DNA of 61,497 nucleotides from Candidatus Kuenenia stuttgartensis (lineage in GTDB: Bacteria > Planctomycetota > Planctomycetia > Pirellulales > UBA1268): NCBI GenBank assembly GCA_945891385.1, contig CAMDDJ010000017.1, positions 1-61,497 on the forward strand, written 5' to 3'. A model generated the notes under the pieces. It worked only from the letters and a program-made list of their open reading frames with translations, was not told where the DNA came from and did not search any database. Below, one piece after another: positions 45,483 through 54,869 of this stretch; the stretch's first letter is position 1, and every line of letters begins with the position of its first letter. A program made the position numbers and the translations under genes.

Positions 45483-46946
45483 TCACACCCGTGGGAGTTC
45501 GAAGCCCTTGCGGTAGTCGCGACTGAAGAGCCGGTTGGCTTCCGGATCGTCGGACCGTTCGGTCGACGGATCGATCGTGAGGAGCCGGCCGAGGGACAGC
45601 GGCGTGATGTCGTACGCGATGTCGTTCTCAGCCAAGTGGGCGGTGAAATTCCCGAGCGTGTCCCGCACGTGCCGTTCATCGGCGGCGAGCGGGAGGGGCG
45701 TGCCGGGCTCGACCGGCGTGCCGAGCGCCCAGGAGACGTTGCCGAGATGGGCCAGGCTGCTCGAGAAGTGGCCATCCTCGATGTCAAGGTGCAGATCTTC
45801 GTGACGGCGGCTCTTGATCGCCTTGACGAAGTTGGCGAAGTGGTGCTGGTAGCTGCCCCCGGACCAGGCGCCGAGTTGCTTGCCGTCGTAGTCGAACGCT
45901 ACGCCCGAGGTGTAGTTGGGGGCCACGACATAGCCCTCCGTGCCCCACCAGATGTTGCCGACGTGGAGCGGACCGGCCGCCAGGTCGAACGTGACCGGGG
46001 TCTTGATTTCGAGCCCGCGGACGTCCGAGATCAGCAGGCAGTCGTCCCACTCGAACACTGTCAACTGACTGTTGGCCACGTCGCCGTTGTCCACGTAGCC
46101 GAGTCGGCCTCCCAGGCTCACAACCCGCTTCGGGAGCGATTGTTGTCCCAGGCCCCAGCGGGCCTTGTCGAGTTCGTGCGGATTCTGGTTGCCGAGATCA
46201 CCGTTGCCGGTGAGATGATTCCAGTGCCAGTCGTAGTGGAGCCGTTCGCGGATCGGCCGGTCGGCCGGGGCGGGCCCCGCCCAGAGATCGAAGTCGATCC
46301 CCTCGGGCAGCGGCACAGGCGTGTCGACCCGTCCGATGCTCTTTCGCCGCTTATAGCAGACCGCGTGGGCGACCTTCACGGGTCCGACGCCTCCGCCACG
46401 TACGAACTCGATCGTCTGCCGCATCCCCGGCATACTCCGCGACTGCACTCCCATCTGGCACATCCGGCCGAGCTTCCGGGCCCATTGGGTGATCACCCGG
46501 CCCTCTTCGACGTTGTGGCTGCAGGGTTTTTCAACGTAGACGTCCTTGCCGGATTGCATGGCCCAGACGGACATCAGGGCATGCCAGTGGTTGGGAGTGG
46601 CGATCGAGACGGCATCGATATCCTGGCGGTCGAGGAGCCGCCGGACGTCCTGCTCGTACGCGGGCAACGGATAGTCTTTTTCCCGGAAGCGCTTTTCCTG
46701 CTTGGCGAAGGCATTCGGATCGCAGTCGCAGATCGCGACGACCTCGCAGTCCCGGTTGGCCATCCACTCGTTGAGGTGGCCCCCTCCTTGGCCGTTGACA
46801 CCGATCACCGCTACTCGAATCCGGTCGTTTGGACCGGGTGTGCGGGTCGAGGCATCCTCGGCTGCCCGGGCGGCGGGAACTGTGGCCAGGGCCGTGGCAG
46901 CCATGCCGAAGGCCTGTTCGAGAAAGTCGCGACGGGAGTGTGGCAC
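45483..46946 (-). CDS. Tat-exported Gfo/Idh/MocA oxidoreductase
   Basis: An oxidoreductase of about 487 residues with a twin-arginine signal (HSRRDFLEQAFGMAATALAT) and a Rossmann fold (RIRVAVIGVNGQGGGHLNEW). It keeps the EKP motif in DVYVEKPCSHNVEEG and the downstream GNQNPHELDKARWGLG region typical of planctomycete members. It folds with its nicotinamide cofactor before export and probably oxidises a sugar outside the cytoplasm. The GTG at 46946 is preferred because it puts the Arg-Arg pair at residues 5-6 and has AGGA upstream; ATGs at 46976 and 47012 give longer products. It is convergent with the acetyltransferase. Confidence 0.85.
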   Translation of the reverse strand: MPHSRRDFLEQAFGMAATALATVPAARAAEDASTRTPGPNDRIRVAVIGVNGQGGGHLNEWMANRDCEVVAICDCDPNAFAKQEKRFREKDYPLPAYEQDVRRLLDRQDIDAVSIATPNHWHALMSVWAMQSGKDVYVEKPCSHNVEEGRVITQWARKLGRMCQMGVQSRSMPGMRQTIEFVRGGGVGPVKVAHAVCYKRRKSIGRVDTPVPLPEGIDFDLWAGPAPADRPIRERLHYDWHWNHLTGNGDLGNQNPHELDKARWGLGQQSLPKRVVSLGGRLGYVDNGDVANSQLTVFEWDDCLLISDVRGLEIKTPVTFDLAAGPLHVGNIWWGTEGYVVAPNYTSGVAFDYDGKQLGAWSGGSYQHHFANFVKAIKSRRHEDLHLDIEDGHFSSSLAHLGNVSWALGTPVEPGTPLPLAADERHVRDTLGNFTAHLAENDIAYDITPLSLGRLLTIDPSTERSDDPEANRLFSRDYRKGFELPRV

Positions 46947-47053
46947 GATCGAAATTCCTACCGGGGGGCGAACCATGGGTTGGGGCGACGGAGCCATACG
47001 TGTGGCATGCACCAGACTCCAAATCTTACCCCACGCGCCAAGCCGGGGCGGTG

Positions 47054-47695
47054 TCAGGCCCGGGGTGCCGCTGACTTTGCGGGCCGGCGGCGGGCTGGGG
47101 GGGAGGCCGTCCCGCCGCCCGGGCGGTGGTTCGCGGACTCATACGTCACGCTCAGAAGTCGTGCGGAGCCGCGGGTCGCTGCGGCGATCAGATGGGGAAT
47201 CGCGGCATCCAGGTACAGGCTGTCGCCGGGGCCGAGCCGGATGGTCTCATCCCCGTAACTCACCTTCACCTCGCCCTCCAAGACGTGGAGAAACCGTTCT
47301 CCGTCGTGGCTCTCGGGGACTCGGCGGCTGCCGTTTCCCGAGAGTTCGAGGATCTCGGGCTGCATGGCCCGGCCCCGCCAGGCCTCGGCCAGGGGATTGG
47401 TATTCACCCCGGTGGTGCCGTTGCGTCCGGTCAGGATCCGACCAGCGCCCGCACGATCCACGACGAACCTCGGAGGAGTCACCAGGCCGCTGACGAGATC
47501 TTCCACCCCGCAGTCGAGTGCCTCGGCAAGACGTACCAGACCCTCGAGCGACGGAGCCAGAAGCCCATTTTCTATCTTCGAGAGCCAGCTGACTGTGAAC
47601 TCGGTCTTCGAGACCACGTCTTCGAGCGTGAGCCTACGAGAGGTCCGTGCGGCCCGAATCCGGCGACCCAGAGAACTGAGATTGAGCAGCGTCAT
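47054..47695 (-). CDS. XRE-family regulator with cupin domain
   Basis: A 213-residue DNA-binding protein. The N-terminal helix-turn-helix (about 8-63) shows LGRRIRAARTSRRLTLEDVV, SWLSKIENGLLAPSLEGLVR and LAEALDCGVEDLV. The C-terminal cupin barrel (about 110-190) shows HDGERFLHVLEGEVKVSYGD and LGPGDSLYLDAAIPHLI. Such proteins sense a small ligand such as a polyamine, amino acid or sugar in the cupin and repress or activate nearby genes. The tail is basic. The ATG at 47695 sits directly before the HTH. It lies 107 bases upstream of the Tat oxidoreductase on the same strand, which may be its target. Confidence 0.87.
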   Translation of the reverse strand: MTLLNLSSLGRRIRAARTSRRLTLEDVVSKTEFTVSWLSKIENGLLAPSLEGLVRLAEALDCGVEDLVSGLVTPPRFVVDRAGAGRILTGRNGTTGVNTNPLAEAWRGRAMQPEILELSGNGSRRVPESHDGERFLHVLEGEVKVSYGDETIRLGPGDSLYLDAAIPHLIAAATRGSARLLSVTYESANHRPGGGTASPPARRRPAKSAAPRA

Positions 47696-47778
47696 TGCGA
47701 CCGAGCGTAATCGGCCGAAGACCCTGCTGCAAGGGGGTTCGTTAGTCCCATGAGGATCGCCCTCGTGGGGGTTCTCGG

Positions 47779-48021
47779 TCAGGCGCCGGGGCGGCGGAAG
47801 TGCCTGTAGGCCTGGAGAACGTCGTAGAGATCGCTCGACACGGTGATGTCCTCGTCGGCGAAGTCCCTCAGCCAGGTGCGGTCGCTGGCCACCGCATCGG
47901 CCAGGAGCGGAAGCACCTCGCTCAAGGAGACCCGCACGCCGGACTGGGGTTCCGGCAGCGTGGCGCAGGCCACCGTTTCGATCTCGGGTTCCGTGTAAAC
48001 CCGCAGCCGTCGCATCGCCAT
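47779..48021 (-). CDS. 80-residue hypothetical protein
   Basis: A short acidic protein beginning MAMRRLRVYTEPEIETVACA and ending YDVLQAYRHFRRPGA. GGGAGA lies seven to twelve bases before the ATG at 48021, a good ribosome binding site. Predicted to be soluble, mostly helical, with no membrane segment or signal. The segment DRTWLRDFADEDITVSSDLY looks conserved-type rather than random. It is isolated, 83 bases upstream of the XRE-cupin gene start on the same strand. I do not recognise a family. Confidence 0.6.
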   Translation of the reverse strand: MAMRRLRVYTEPEIETVACATLPEPQSGVRVSLSEVLPLLADAVASDRTWLRDFADEDITVSSDLYDVLQAYRHFRRPGA

Positions 48022-48235
48022 GGCATTCTCTCCCTTGCCCTGGGGACCTGCGGGAGCCGACGGGCGGAAACCCGTTCTTGGTTCGGCCGTCATCCTGACT
48101 GTCGCCGACTCCCTCGAAAAGAGTCATCGGCATTGCCGGGGGCCCGGGTTTGGCGGAATCTCCCGACTGACCAGATTGAAAGTTCCGACACTCCCGATCA
48201 GGGGGCTCTGGCAGTCTGGGAGGAAGAGACGCCTC

Positions 48236-49177
48236 TCAGCCAGGCTGGCCGCCGCCGGTGGTCGCTGTCTCGATCCGGCCGGCCCGGTATGCGTCGCCGA
48301 TGCTCTTTGGCACGAGGGCTTCGGCCTCGAGCAAGCGGGCGCGATTCTCAGCCGTGGCCGCCTTCATCTCCTGCTCCCGAGCGATGGCCACGCTCCGCCG
48401 TTCCTCGGCCTTGGCCCGAGCCACACGCGTGTCGGCTTCGGCCTGATCGGCCTGCAGCCGTGCCCCGATGTTTTCGCCCACCTCGATGTCGGCGATGTCG
48501 ATCGACACGATCTGGAAGGCCGTTTGGGCATCGAGCCCCCGCTGGAGCACGGCCTTCGAGATCGTGTCCGGGTGCTCCATCACCTCGAAGTGGCTCTCCG
48601 CCGAGCCGATCGAGGTGATGATGCCTTCGCCCACGCGTGCGATGATCGTTTCTTCGGTCGCGCCCCCGATCAGTTGCTGGAGGTTCGTGCGAACCGTGAC
48701 CCGGGCGCGGATCTTGAGTTCGACGCCGTTGCGGGCCACGGCCGAAAGGGTCGACTTCCCGCTGGCGGTGTCGGGGCAGTCGATCACCTTCGGGTTGACG
48801 CTCGTCTGGACCGCGTCGAGCACGTCGCGGCCTGCCAGATCGATGGCGCAGGCCTTGTCGTAGTCGAGGTCGAGGTCGGCCCGCTGGGCGGCGATCAAGG
48901 CCCGGATCACGCGGGGAACGTCACCTCCCGCCAGGTAATGGGCTTCGAGTCGGCGGGAGGTGATGTCGCCGAGGCCGGCCTGGGCTGCCATGATCTTGGC
49001 CTGGACGATCGTGCGGGCGTTGACCTTCCGAAGGCTCATGCCCAGCAACTCCATGATGCCGACCGGTGCCTTCGACCAGTAGGCCTGGAACCAGAGCTGC
49101 CCGTAGTTCACGACGAGCAGGAGCATCATCAGGGCAAGGATCCCCAAGAGGATCGAAGCGGCGAACACCAGCGTCAT
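48236..49177 (-). CDS. floA: Flotillin-like protein FloA
   Basis: A 313-residue SPFH-family membrane scaffold. One N-terminal hydrophobic helix ([20 protein letters not shown]) is followed by the FloA-specific [19 protein letters not shown], the SPFH core with [19 protein letters not shown] and [19 protein letters not shown], and a coiled-coil segment rich in Ala/Glu ([20 protein letters not shown]). FloA assembles functional membrane microdomains and affects fluidity and signalling. GGAG lies seven bases before an in-frame GTG at 49186, which is an alternative start three codons upstream of the ATG used here. It is divergent from the two-component genes across 206 bases. Confidence 0.9.
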   Translation of the reverse strand: MTLVFAASILLGILALMMLLLVVNYGQLWFQAYWSKAPVGIMELLGMSLRKVNARTIVQAKIMAAQAGLGDITSRRLEAHYLAGGDVPRVIRALIAAQRADLDLDYDKACAIDLAGRDVLDAVQTSVNPKVIDCPDTASGKSTLSAVARNGVELKIRARVTVRTNLQQLIGGATEETIIARVGEGIITSIGSAESHFEVMEHPDTISKAVLQRGLDAQTAFQIVSIDIADIEVGENIGARLQADQAEADTRVARAKAEERRSVAIAREQEMKAATAENRARLLEAEALVPKSIGDAYRAGRIETATTGGGQPG

Positions 49178-49383
49178 GTCGTCCACGGGAAGGCTCCGGA
49201 ATGGCGGCAGAGGGCCACAAGCAAGCCTAGTTCCGGATTCGGTGCGGGTGAAATCGGCGATTTCCCCCGGGCTCTTTCCCACCCTGGCTCGGGCGGCCGC
49301 TGCGGCCCCGACCGGGCCGCGGTAGGCTGGAGGCTCGCGGCCGACGGTCGCTTTCGGAGCATTCTGCGGTCGAGTCCGAGTCG

Positions 49384-50796
49384 ATGCACCCCTCGTCGTC
49401 CCGCCGAAGTCGCTCGCTCTTTCGGCTGCTCGTGCTGCCCGTGGTTGGGCTCGTGCTGGCAGCCGTGGTGGCGAACGTGGCCTTTGCCGCGTGGCTGGCG
49501 GCCCGGCGTTCGCTGGCCGCGGCCCGGAGTTCCCAGGAGCAGGTGGCGGCGGCGCTCGAACGCTCGCGGGTGGCGCTTTCGCAGCCCGTGCTCGATACCC
49601 TTCGGCAGCTGACGGGTAGCGAGTTTCTCGTCTGGAGCGAGGCTGACGGAACGGCCGGGCTGACGACGTTCGCAGCGGCCACGCTCGCCGGGCTCGATCC
49701 CGCCACGCTGGCCGCCGCGTCTGGTCATGAAGTGTTGATTGCCGGGAGCATCTACCACGTCGGCCGGGCCCGCTCGCGGGGCGTGCGGCCTGAAACGGTG
49801 CTCGTGCTCACGCCGGTCCAGAGCATGCTGCGGACCACGTTCGAGGCGGTGTGGCCCGTCCTGGCCGTGGCCGCCGCCACACTGGCCGTGCTCGTGCCGC
49901 TCGGGTTCATCGCCACCACGCGACTCGCCCGACGGCTCATCGCGGTGGAGCGGCACGTGGCCCGGATCGCCGCGGGTCACTTCGGCGAACGGCTGGCCGA
50001 CTCGCTGCACAGGGGCCACGACGATATCGGCCGGCTCGTGGCCGGCGTGAACCATCTGAGCGACACCCTGTCCACGCTCCGGGCGACGCTCGTGGCCGGC
50101 GAGCGCCAGCGACTCCTGGGCCAGCTTGCCGCTGGCTTCGCCCACGAACTGCGAAACGCCGTCACGGGAGCCCGGCTGGCGATCGACCTCCACCGGCGGC
50201 GGTGCCAGGGGCCGGCCGACGATGGCAGCCTCAGCGTCGCGGTCAAGCAGCTCGATATTCTGGCCGAGGAGGTGCAGGGTCTCTTGGCGCTCGGGCGGCC
50301 AGGCGAGGCGACGACGACGGAGATCGACCTGCCGGCGCTGGTGGCGGAGGTGGCCGAACTCACCGGTCCGAGGGCCGACCATGCCGGGACCAGGATCATG
50401 GTCGAGCCGATTCCTGCGGGTGTCCCACTCGTCGGCCGGAGGGAGTCTCTCCGCGCCGCGGTCGTCAACCTGGTGCTCAACGCGATCGATGCCGCTGGCC
50501 GCGGCGGCGTCGTGCGGCTCGCGTTCGATCATGCCGGCCCGCAGATCGCCTTCACGGTCGAGGATGATGGTCCGGGTCCGCCGGACGGGCTGGCCCCGAC
50601 GATCACCGAGCCGTTCGTGACGGCCAAGCCTGAAGGAATCGGCTTGGGGCTGGCGGTCGCGAGGGCCGTGGCCGAGGAACACGGCGGCAGCCTCTCCTGG
50701 TCGCGGGGGAAGGGCCGCACGAGGTTCACGATCGTGGTGCCGGCCGTGCCGCCCGCTCCCGCCGACGCTGCCCCAGCCGAGGAGACTGCCGCATGA
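49384..50796 (+). CDS. Sensor histidine kinase
   Basis: A 470-residue membrane kinase. Helix 1 (about 13-38), a periplasmic domain of about 120 residues, helix 2 (about 158-180) and a HAMP linker (about 181-234) precede the HisKA domain, with phospho-acceptor His254 in [18 protein letters not shown]. The ATPase shows the N box [14 protein letters not shown], the G1 box [10 protein letters not shown] and the G2 box [18 protein letters not shown]. The proline/alanine-rich C-terminus overlaps the response regulator start by four bases (ATGA), so the two are one coupled system. The stimulus is unknown. Confidence 0.92.
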   Translation: MHPSSSRRSRSLFRLLVLPVVGLVLAAVVANVAFAAWLAARRSLAAARSSQEQVAAALERSRVALSQPVLDTLRQLTGSEFLVWSEADGTAGLTTFAAATLAGLDPATLAAASGHEVLIAGSIYHVGRARSRGVRPETVLVLTPVQSMLRTTFEAVWPVLAVAAATLAVLVPLGFIATTRLARRLIAVERHVARIAAGHFGERLADSLHRGHDDIGRLVAGVNHLSDTLSTLRATLVAGERQRLLGQLAAGFAHELRNAVTGARLAIDLHRRRCQGPADDGSLSVAVKQLDILAEEVQGLLALGRPGEATTTEIDLPALVAEVAELTGPRADHAGTRIMVEPIPAGVPLVGRRESLRAAVVNLVLNAIDAAGRGGVVRLAFDHAGPQIAFTVEDDGPGPPDGLAPTITEPFVTAKPEGIGLGLAVARAVAEEHGGSLSWSRGKGRTRFTIVVPAVPPAPADAAPAEETAA

Positions 50797-51410
50797 GTCG
50801 CATTCTGGTGATCGACGACGAGCCGGCGATCGGTTGGAGTTTGAAGGAGTTTTTGGCCGACGAGGGCCATGAGGTGAACGTGGCAGCCGATCTTCCCGCG
50901 GCCATGGAGGCTGCTCGGCGACACCGCCCCGATGCGATTCTTCTCGACGTGCGGCTCGGCTCGGCCGACGGGCTGGCGGCCGTCCCCGTCCTGCGGGTGG
51001 CGGCGGGGCCGGTGCCGATCGTGGTGATGACCGCCTTCGGCGATCTCGCCACTGCCGTCCGGGCGATCCAGGCTGGCGTAGTCGACTTTCTCGTGAAGCC
51101 GTTCGACCTGGAGTGGGTCGCGAAGGTGGTCCGGAGGGTGGTCGCACCCCAGCCGGCGGGCGTTGCCGGCGAAGCGGTGGCCGCGGCGATGAAGGAGTGG
51201 GCGACAGCCGCCCGCCGGGAGTGGTCCGATCTGCCCGAGCCCGATCTTCATCACCGGGCCGTTCAACTCGTCGAGGCAACCCTGCTCCGTGAGGCCCTGG
51301 CCCATACCGGCGGCAACCGCACCGCAGCAGCCAAGCTTCTCGGACTCGACCGGGCCACGCTCCGGACGAAGCTTCGCAGCCTCGGGATTGACGACGAGCG
51401 TGATCCCTGA
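50793..51410 (+). CDS. Response regulator, REC plus Fis-type HTH
   Basis: A 205-residue regulator. The receiver domain (1-120) has the acidic pair in VIDDEPAIGW, phospho-acceptor Asp52 in ILLDVRLGSADG, the Thr in MTAFGD and the Lys in FLVKPFD. The C-terminal 45 residues form a Fis-type helix-turn-helix (LREALAHTGGNRTAAAKLLG, then DRATLRTKLRSLG). The sigma-54-interacting AAA+ domain that usually lies between is absent, so this is the RegA/ActR/PrrA layout rather than NtrC. It should bind DNA without needing sigma-54. Coupled to the kinase by a four-base overlap and followed by two hairpins. Confidence 0.9.
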   Translation: MSRILVIDDEPAIGWSLKEFLADEGHEVNVAADLPAAMEAARRHRPDAILLDVRLGSADGLAAVPVLRVAAGPVPIVVMTAFGDLATAVRAIQAGVVDFLVKPFDLEWVAKVVRRVVAPQPAGVAGEAVAAAMKEWATAARREWSDLPEPDLHHRAVQLVEATLLREALAHTGGNRTAAAKLLGLDRATLRTKLRSLGIDDERDP

Positions 51411-51448
51411 ATCGCTGGGCAAGGCGAGCCGGTGCGCCATGCTGTCCC

Positions 51449-51520
51449 GTGGACAAAGCCTTCCATGGCCTTTGTCCACTCCGGCGACCGCAGGAAACGC
51501 CAAGGGTTTCCTGGGTCGCC
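51449..51520. terminator. Two adjacent long hairpins after the response regulator
   Basis: Hairpin 1: GTGGACAAAG (51449-51458) with CTTTGTCCAC (51470-51479), a perfect ten-base stem. Hairpin 2: GGCGACC (51483-51489) and GGAAAC (51493-51498) with GTTTCC (51506-51511) and GGTCGCC (51514-51520). Only three bases separate them. No T-run follows. They may end the two-component transcript or form a REP-like element. Confidence 0.55.
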
Positions 51521-51549
51521 AGTCGCCGCTTCCTGCGGCTCATAACGCC

Positions 51550-51635
51550 GGAGGCGAGGGGGTCGGCGAACGCTCGCGGAACACGTGGGGCGTATCCTCG
51601 CCCGCGACGCGACTTTTGCCGCCCCCGAGCCGGTG
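51550..51635 (-). repeat. Dispersed intergenic repeat, copy 4 (short form, inverted)
   Basis: On the minus strand it reads CACCGGCTCGGGGGCGGCAA, then AAGTCGCGTCGCGGGCGAGG, closing with CCGACCCCCTCGCCTCC. It lies in the 349-base gap between the response regulator and the DUF1559 gene, just after the hairpin pair. Nothing else recognisable fills the gap. Confidence 0.75.
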
Positions 51636-51759
51636 CACCTGAGTTGACCGAAGCTGGTGGTCGGCGTGGTGAAAAGTTCGCCGTGGGGTGGCGGAAGATT
51701 CGCCGCGCGAAACGGGCTCGGCATCCGGTAGCCTCCCGGCGATCACGAGGACCAAGCCC

Positions 51760-52842
51760 ATGGTGCTGCCCGGCATCGTCGCATCGTCAACGGAACGGCC
51801 CGACGCTTCCCATCAGCGACGAGCGTTCACGCTCGTCGAACTGCTCGTCGTGATCGCGATCATCGCCACGCTGGTCGGGCTGCTCCTGCCGGCCGTGCAG
51901 AGTGCGCGGGAAGCGGCTCGGCGAATGAGCTGCTCCTCCAACCTGAAGCAGGTGGCGCTGGCCGTGCTCGCCTTCGAGAGCTCCAAGGCGAGGCTGCCGC
52001 CGAGCATGATTCATGTTCCGGGGACCGTCTTCGCCAACAACAATGGCTCCTGGGGTGTGCACGGGCGGATCCTGCCGTTCATCGAAGAGTCCGGCGCGGC
52101 GGTGAGGATCAACCTGGAAGAGGCGTTCGACCAAGGGAGCAATGCCGCCAGCGGCGTGCCGACCGCCAGGGTCCCGGTGTTTCTCTGTCCCAGCGAGGCG
52201 AACAGCCAGGTGCGGACCAAGAACGGCATCCCGTTCACCGCTCCCCACACCTACGGCTTCAATGCCGGCACCTGGTTCGTCTACGATCCCGCCACTGGCG
52301 CCGGCGGCGACGGTGTCTTTTTCCCCAACTCGCATCTCCGTGTGGGAAAGGTCAGGGATGGCCTGAGCAAGACCCTCTGCGCAGCAGAAGTGAAGGCGTT
52401 CACCCCGTACCTGCGGAACACGGCCGATCCCGCTGGCACGCATCCGGCCGCCACGCCGCCCGCGACACCCTCGGCCGTCGCGGCCCTGGCGGCGGGTGGC
52501 GACGCCAAACTCGGTCCCGACACAAACTCCTGCACCGGCCATACCGAGTGGCCCGACGGCCGCGTGCACCACACCGGCTTTACGGCCACCTTTCCGCCCA
52601 ACACGCGGGTACCGATCATGAGGGACGGCCGGGAGTACGACATCGACTACAACTCCCGGCAGGAAGGCAACAGCGGCACGATCAAAACCTTCGCGGCGAT
52701 CACCTCGCGGAGCTACCACCCGGGGGTGGTGAATGCCGCCCTCCTCGACGGATCGGTGCACACCTTCAGTGAGTCGATCGACCCGACGGCTTGGCGATCC
52801 CTCAGCACGCGGGATGGGGGAGATCTGGGACGGTTCGAGTGA
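51760..52842 (+). CDS. DUF1559 prepilin-like protein
   Basis: A 360-residue protein with a type IV pilin-like N-terminus: [20 protein letters not shown], preceded by a basic stretch for prepilin peptidase cleavage before the Phe, followed by [15 protein letters not shown] and [11 protein letters not shown]. The C-terminal domain carries the planctomycete DUF1559 (SBP_bac_10) pattern, closing with [21 protein letters not shown]. Planctomycetes encode many such proteins, probably pseudopilins or surface fibre subunits. The ATG at 51760 is chosen; the frame is open to 51688. A Pro/Ala-rich low-complexity stretch lies at about residues 228-250. Confidence 0.9.
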   Translation: MVLPGIVASSTERPDASHQRRAFTLVELLVVIAIIATLVGLLLPAVQSAREAARRMSCSSNLKQVALAVLAFESSKARLPPSMIHVPGTVFANNNGSWGVHGRILPFIEESGAAVRINLEEAFDQGSNAASGVPTARVPVFLCPSEANSQVRTKNGIPFTAPHTYGFNAGTWFVYDPATGAGGDGVFFPNSHLRVGKVRDGLSKTLCAAEVKAFTPYLRNTADPAGTHPAATPPATPSAVAALAAGGDAKLGPDTNSCTGHTEWPDGRVHHTGFTATFPPNTRVPIMRDGREYDIDYNSRQEGNSGTIKTFAAITSRSYHPGVVNAALLDGSVHTFSESIDPTAWRSLSTRDGGDLGRFE

Positions 52843-52994
52843 CCTGCCGGCCTCGCCGGCTGGGCGGCCATTGCCCCGGATCCGCTGTCGCGCACCAGCT
52901 GCGGCCATCTGGTAGCCTCCTCCCAAATGCCGGACGGTCTCGGGGCAACCGGATCGATTCGGTAGGAACGAACCCTTCCTTTCGGAGACTCGTG

Positions 52995-53402
52995 ATGGAC
53001 ATTCTCGGTGAGATTCTCAAGCAGGTGATCGCGGGCGCCAGCCAGCCGGCGCCGCAGCAACGTCCAGCCCCTCAGCAGCCCCCGTCCGGCATGCCTTCGG
53101 CTGACGACCTGACCGACATCCTCGGCCAGATCTTCGGCGGCGGCCAGGCTCAGCGGCTGCCCGACGTCGTCAAGCAGTTCGAGGAGCGGGGGATGCGGGA
53201 ACAGGTCGATTCCTGGGTCCGCACCGGTCCCAACAAGCCTGTCGAGCGGCGGCAGATCGAGGACGTCCTCGGTCAGCGGGAACTCGAGGAACTGGCCCGC
53301 AGACGGGGCGTCGATCGGGATCAGCTCGCCGAAGTCTTGGCCAAGTACATTCCGCAGATCATCGACGAACTCACCCCTGGTGGCCAACTGCCCCGGCGGT
53401 GA
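52995..53402 (+). CDS. YidB-like / DUF937 protein
   Basis: A 135-residue soluble protein of the YidB type. A Gln/Pro-rich linker (about 17-33) separates a short N-terminal helix (MDILGEILKQVIAGAS) from the conserved domain. The latter contains LPDVVKQFEERGMREQVDSW, the family-typical VRTGPNKPVERRQIEDVLG and IIDELTPGGQLPRR at the end. YidB proteins are widespread and their role is unclear. GGAG seven bases upstream supports the ATG at 52995. It is followed by a 554-base gap. Confidence 0.82.
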   Translation: MDILGEILKQVIAGASQPAPQQRPAPQQPPSGMPSADDLTDILGQIFGGGQAQRLPDVVKQFEERGMREQVDSWVRTGPNKPVERRQIEDVLGQRELEELARRRGVDRDQLAEVLAKYIPQIIDELTPGGQLPRR

Positions 53403-53956
53403 ATGGGTCGCGGATCACACGACGAATCCGGGGCTGCCGGCATCCTCTCGCTTCACGTTCGCGTTGGCCCTCCCGGCCTCCGCTCACTGCGTGTCCGCTG
53501 CGCTTCGCCATCCTGGCTGCGCTTGCTCCCACAGCACGCTCGAGGACACCGGCAGCCCCTCCAGGGTCTCGGCAGGAGAAGGCATGCGATCGTGAATCTG
53601 CCAGACTCGGAGGCTCGGGGATCGGCGAACGCTCGCGGAGCACGGGGCGTATCCTCGCCCACGACGATCCGGAGGAGTCGGTCTTCCGACCGACGTGTGC
53701 CGTCCACGGGCCGGTGTCGGCGCGTGCCTGCCAGCGCTAGTCCTGCGGCCGGGCCGCGGAGGTCGGCGCGGCACGTTCGTTAGAGTCGGCACGGCTCGAC
53801 TTTCCCGCGGGGTTTGTGCAGCCGCCGCGGGCTGCCGCCGATATCTCACCTCGGGCCGGATGACTTCGGCTCCGCGACCCTGCCGCCGGCCGTTCGTGCC
53901 CCGGGCGGAGTCGCGTCTGCCTTTCCGCAGTCACCCCCAAGCCCCGAGACCGCTCC
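53403..53956. other. Intergenic region with one repeat copy
   Basis: A 554-base gap between the YidB-like gene and the sigma factor gene. Apart from repeat copy 5 I see no gene with a good start, no RNA gene and no clear promoter. Open frames here have skewed composition and no recognisable motif. Confidence 0.5.
53609..53716 (-). repeat. Dispersed intergenic repeat, copy 5 (long form, inverted)
   Basis: A 108-base copy. On the minus strand it reads CACCGGCCCGTGGACGGCAC, then the palindromic insert GTCGGTCGGAAGACCGAC, then GGGCGAGGATACGCCCCGTG and a closing CCGATCCCCGAGCCTCC. It shares the insert with copy 1, although they are far apart, and is the most diverged at both ends. Confidence 0.7.
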
Positions 53957-54829
53957 ATGCCCACGCCGTCCCGTCGCAAGAGGCCATCGGCCGTTCAGAA
54001 CCCGCTCGAGACCTACCTTCGCGACATCAACGAGACGGCGCTCCTCTCGGCGGACGACGAGAAGCGGCTGGCTACAGCGATCCGCCGGGGTGACGCCCTG
54101 GCTCGTGACCACATGGTGCGGGCGAATCTCCGGCTGGTGGTCAACATCGCCCGCGGATACGCCAACCGCGGCCTGCCGCTGCCCGACCTGATCGAGGAGG
54201 GTAATCTCGGTCTCCTCAGGGCGGTGGAGGGTTTCGATCCCACGATGGGCACCCGGTTCAGCACCTATGCGAGCTACTGGATCAAGCAGTCGATCAAGCG
54301 GGCCCTGATCAATTCGGGCAAAACGATCCGGATTCCGGCCTACATGGTCGAGTTGCTCTCCAAGTGGCGTCGAGCCACGCTCCGGCTCACCGACGCGCTC
54401 GGCCGCGTGCCCACCCCGGAGGAGGTGGCCAGGATGCTGGGCCTGGCCCGTAAGAAGCTCTCGATCATCAAGAAGGCGATCCATGTGCATCAGGCCGGCC
54501 CGCATTCCGAGCCGACCGAGGGGGGCTGGTCCCTCGGGGAACTCGTGATGGACGAGAACACCCGCTGCCCGGCGGATGTGATGCTCGATGAGGATACGCT
54601 CCGTCATGTCCTCCGCCGGATCGACGAACTCGACGAGCGGGCCGGCAAGATCATCAAGCTTCGGTTCGGCCTCGGCGGTGGAGAACCGATGACGCTCAAG
54701 GAGATCGGCGCCATACTCGGCCTCACCCGCGAGCGGGTCAGGCAGATCGAAAGCGAGACACTTGCCAGCCTGGCGTTGGAACTCGACACGGCGCCGCGGG
54801 CGAGCCTCCGGCTGCGGCGTGGCGCCTGA
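53957..54829 (+). CDS. Sigma-70 family RNA polymerase sigma factor
   Basis: A 290-residue sigma factor of group 1/2 type. Region 1.2 begins NPLETYLRDINETALLSADD; region 2 includes NLRLVVNIARGYANRGLPLP, DLIEEGNLGLLRAVEGFDP and YASYWIKQSIKRAL; region 3 follows; region 4 has the helix-turn-helix MTLKEIGAILGLTRERVRQI. Region 1.1 and the long non-conserved insertion of housekeeping RpoD are missing, so it is more likely an alternative (RpoS- or HrdA-like) sigma factor than the main one. The N-terminal Arg/Lys-rich stretch is short. It precedes apt by 40 bases on the same strand. Confidence 0.9.
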   Translation: MPTPSRRKRPSAVQNPLETYLRDINETALLSADDEKRLATAIRRGDALARDHMVRANLRLVVNIARGYANRGLPLPDLIEEGNLGLLRAVEGFDPTMGTRFSTYASYWIKQSIKRALINSGKTIRIPAYMVELLSKWRRATLRLTDALGRVPTPEEVARMLGLARKKLSIIKKAIHVHQAGPHSEPTEGGWSLGELVMDENTRCPADVMLDEDTLRHVLRRIDELDERAGKIIKLRFGLGGGEPMTLKEIGAILGLTRERVRQIESETLASLALELDTAPRASLRLRRGA

Positions 54830-54869
54830 TCGACCGCGTGTGTCCGTTGCCCCACGAGAGACCTTGCCC

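Noticed and set aside
49174-51543. 789-codon open frame on the minus strand
   Set aside because: It is antisense to the kinase/regulator pair and also runs through the hairpin region; no domain visible.
53403-53608. Possible decayed gene between the YidB-like and sigma factor genes
   Set aside because: Several short frames are open but none shows a start with a ribosome binding site, a motif or a frameshifted homologue.
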